Origin: Hyphomicrobiales bacterium
GTDB lineage: Bacteria; Pseudomonadota; Alphaproteobacteria; Rhizobiales; Xanthobacteraceae
Length of the DNA: 39,729 nucleotides
Assembly: GCA_017305595.1 (NCBI GenBank)
Contig: JAFKKL010000013.1
Span: 1 to 39,729, forward strand
Direction: 5' to 3'
This document shows, piece after piece, positions 37,983 to 39,729 of this stretch (its first letter is position 1; the number at the start of each line of letters is the position of its first letter). A program made the translations under genes and the position numbers. The notes beneath the pieces were generated by a model. It worked only from the letters and a program-made list of their open reading frames with translations, was not told the DNA's origin and ran no database searches.

Positions 37983-38000
37983 CGATGCATGGTTGCATCG
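37983..38000. promoter_or_regulatory. Inverted repeat in the DUF255/mnmE divergent region
   Basis: CGATGCA (37983-37989) and TGCATCG (37994-38000) are perfect reverse complements around TGGT. They lie in the 75-base region from which both genes are transcribed outward. It could be an operator or a 5' stem; no regulator is identifiable. Confidence 0.35.
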
Positions 38001-38028
38001 CGCGTCGTGCTTGTTGAATAGATAGGCC

Positions 38029-39429
38029 ATGCATCCGCGAGAACAAACCATCTTCGCTTTGTCGTCAGGTCGCCCGCCAACTGCGATCGCCATCGTGCGG
38101 GTTTCCGGCGCACAGGCTGGTCGTGCATTGAAGACACTCGCGGGCAAGCAGTCGGCACCGCGCATTGCAACGCGGGTGCTGTTGCGCGATGCGCAAAGCC
38201 AAGCCATCGATGATGCGGTGGTGCTGTGGTTTCCAGGGCCGGCGAGTGCCACCGGTGAGGACGTTGCCGAGTTTCACGTCCATGGCGGACGCGCGGTGCT
38301 GGCTGCGTTGTTTGCATCGTTGTCCGAGCTTGATGATATGCGCCCGGCGGAGCCGGGCGAGTTCACCCGGCGCGCGTTCGAGAACGGCAAGATCGACCTC
38401 ACCGAAGCGGAGGGGCTCGACGATCTGATTCATGCCGACACCGACCGGCAACGACGACAAGCGCTGCGGCAATTGCAGGGATTACTCGGCGACAAGGCGC
38501 GTGACTGGCGGCGGCAGATCATCGAAGCAGCGGCGCTCGTCGAGGCGGGGATCGATTTTGCCGATGAAGGCGATGTGCCGGAGGAATTGTTGGCGCCGGC
38601 GCTCGCGAGGATCGCGGCGCTGAAGGACGAGATCGAACAAGCATTGGCGTCGTCGTCGCACAGCGAACGTTTGCGCGACGGTCTGGTGGTGGCGATCGCC
38701 GGCGCGCCGAATGTCGGCAAATCGACGCTGCTGAATGCGCTGGCGCGGCGCGAGGTGGCGATCGTTTCGCCGCACGCCGGCACCACGCGCGATGTCATCG
38801 AGGTGCAACTCGATCTCGACGGTTATCCGGTGACGTTGATCGACACTGCGGGTATTCGTGAGACGGATGATCCAGTCGAGCAGGAGGGTGTGCGGCGCGC
38901 GAAGGCGCGGGCAGGGGACGCCGACCTGGTGTTGTGGCTGACGGAAGGTCGGCCGTTGGCCGATACGCCGATGGACGACGTCGCCGGTCACGTGCCGCGT
39001 TGGCTGGTGCGCAACAAGCTCGATCTGACGCCAGCTTCCGGGGTCGAAAATAGCCTCGGGAATCTTGCGGCAGGACCGGAGCCGTTTCATGGCGACATTC
39101 GGGCGAGCGAGGCGGGGGCGGGGCGCCAGTTTGCGATCTCGGCCGCGCGGGGCGACGGGTTGCCGGAGTTGATCGATGCGATCCGGGGCTACGCGGAACA
39201 ATATTTCGCGGCGGGTGAGTCGGGGTTGATCGCGCGGGCCCGGCATAGGGAATTATTGCGCACAACCGCAGAAATGTTGCATCGCAGCATTGTTGTGCGG
39301 GGTCTGGGCGATGAACTGGTCGCGGAGGAACTCCGCGCCGCATCGTTTACGCTCGGCCGACTTTTGGGCCGGGTCGACGTCGAGGATCTACTCGATGTCA
39401 TTTTCCGCGACTTCTGTATAGGGAAGTAA
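38029..39429 (+). CDS. mnmE: tRNA uridine-5-carboxymethylaminomethyl(34) synthesis GTPase MnmE (TrmE)
   Basis: With MnmG it modifies the wobble uridine of several tRNAs. The N-terminal tetrahydrofolate-binding domain ([20 protein letters not shown]) is followed by a helical domain with an inserted G domain: G1 GAPNVGKS at 225-232, G2 GTTRD at 251-255, G3 DTAG at 272-275, and a G4-like NKLD (residues 328-331). The C-terminal motif CIGK (Cys463) needed for activity is intact. Length is 466 aa. It is usually followed by mnmG, rsmG, parA and parB; those would lie beyond the window. Confidence 0.97.
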   Translation: MHPREQTIFALSSGRPPTAIAIVRVSGAQAGRALKTLAGKQSAPRIATRVLLRDAQSQAIDDAVVLWFPGPASATGEDVAEFHVHGGRAVLAALFASLSELDDMRPAEPGEFTRRAFENGKIDLTEAEGLDDLIHADTDRQRRQALRQLQGLLGDKARDWRRQIIEAAALVEAGIDFADEGDVPEELLAPALARIAALKDEIEQALASSSHSERLRDGLVVAIAGAPNVGKSTLLNALARREVAIVSPHAGTTRDVIEVQLDLDGYPVTLIDTAGIRETDDPVEQEGVRRAKARAGDADLVLWLTEGRPLADTPMDDVAGHVPRWLVRNKLDLTPASGVENSLGNLAAGPEPFHGDIRASEAGAGRQFAISAARGDGLPELIDAIRGYAEQYFAAGESGLIARARHRELLRTTAEMLHRSIVVRGLGDELVAEELRAASFTLGRLLGRVDVEDLLDVIFRDFCIGK

Positions 39430-39474
39430 TAATACTATAATATAGGAATAATATTTAATTCATTTTATCGGATC
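39424..39474. other. AT-rich stretch after mnmE
   Basis: About 50 bases from the mnmE stop onward are overwhelmingly A/T (AGTAATAATACTATAATATA then GGAATAATATTTAATTCATT), in strong contrast to the flanks. It includes a TATAAT hexamer but no clear -35, and no hairpin typical of a terminator. The rest of the 300-base gene-free end (39475-39649) shows no ORF or motif that I recognise before the parS sites. Confidence 0.5.
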
Positions 39475-39649
39475 TTCTGCCAATTGGAATGCCGACATTC
39501 GAAGCATTTAAAGCTAGACGCGGTGGTTCGCTGTCGTAAGGCTTGTTTTTGCCCTTCTCCAGAGACTTTACAGCCGGCAAAGTGCGTGCCCCTCAGTTTG
39601 AGATCGGTCAAGTAGCGGTCGGCACTGCTATGAGCTGCCTTGCTGTCCT

Positions 39650-39665
39650 TGTTTCACGTGAAACA
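39650..39665. other. parS site 1 (ParB-binding)
   Basis: TGTTTCACGTGAAACA is a perfect match to the palindromic 16-base parS consensus bound by ParB, which nucleates chromosome partition complexes near the origin. It lies between mnmE and the window end, where mnmG-rsmG-parAB is expected to follow. Confidence 0.93.
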
Positions 39666-39693
39666 CCCGCAAAGCCACTGACGGTACCGCCTT

Positions 39694-39709
39694 TGTTTCA
39701 CGTGAAACA
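39694..39709. other. parS site 2 (ParB-binding)
   Basis: A second perfect TGTTTCACGTGAAACA, with its centre 44 bases from the first, about four helical turns, which would place both sites on the same face of the DNA. Confidence 0.93.
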
Positions 39710-39729
39710 GCTCCGCCGGATTCCGCTTC

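Noticed and set aside
1-39729. CRISPR arrays, insertion sequences, prophage, toxin-antitoxin or defence genes, tRNA genes
   Set aside because: No direct-repeat arrays, transposase or integrase motifs, or tRNA cloverleaf sequences were noticed; the gene content is core chromosomal.

Overview
The window is a 39.7 kb stretch of alphaproteobacterial chromosome, high in G+C (roughly 60-65% by eye). Gene order and protein sequence best fit the Hyphomicrobiales, most likely the Bradyrhizobium/Rhodopseudomonas/Afipia group (Nitrobacteraceae). That placement is inference from remembered synteny and sequence style, not a search. I recognise no transposase, phage gene, CRISPR array, rRNA or tRNA. Almost everything is core housekeeping, and I do not see a clear new multi-gene system.

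Layout. (1) 1-6.7 kb, protein quality control: dnaJ (cut by the window edge), dnaK, grpE and hrcA on the minus strand, interrupted by two plus-strand genes for an exported protein and an apparently exported nicotinamidase. dnaK has a good RpoH-type promoter. (2) 6.9-13.3 kb: rph-rdgB-hemW, a convergent Tat-type lipoprotein with a periplasmic-binding fold, then rsmI-yraN-gshB. (3) 13.3-19.9 kb: two small exported proteins of unknown function, comM behind a perfect CtrA-type box, a hybrid histidine kinase and an OlsB-like acyltransferase. (4) 19.9-24.5 kb: a compact minus-strand histidine operon hisB-DUF2628-hisH-hisA-hisF-hisE-coaA with several 4-base overlaps. (5) 24.7-30.3 kb: hslVU, a convergent Tim44-MltA-Smr cluster with overlapping genes, and secB with a strong terminator.

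(6) 30.4-39.7 kb looks like the replication-origin neighbourhood. ppsR-maf-coaE-dnaQ run leftward and hemJ-rho run rightward from a gene-free 470-base stretch (33208-33677). In Caulobacter and Rickettsia the origin lies beside the ppsR homologue, RP001. The gap holds several degenerate DnaA-box-like sequences in one orientation and a perfect 14-base palindrome. About 6 kb to the right, after mnmE, are two perfect parS sites (TGTTTCACGTGAAACA) 44 bases apart at the end of the window, as expected near the mnmE-mnmG-rsmG-parAB cluster. A 52-codon membrane miniprotein gene lies just after the rho terminator.

Most worth a second look: the oriC candidate and its palindrome, the paired parS sites, the CtrA box in front of comM, the miniprotein, the Tat-signal nicotinamidase, two stem-loops in the dnaKJ transcript, and the apparent absence of hemE and fxsA from the places where I would expect them.
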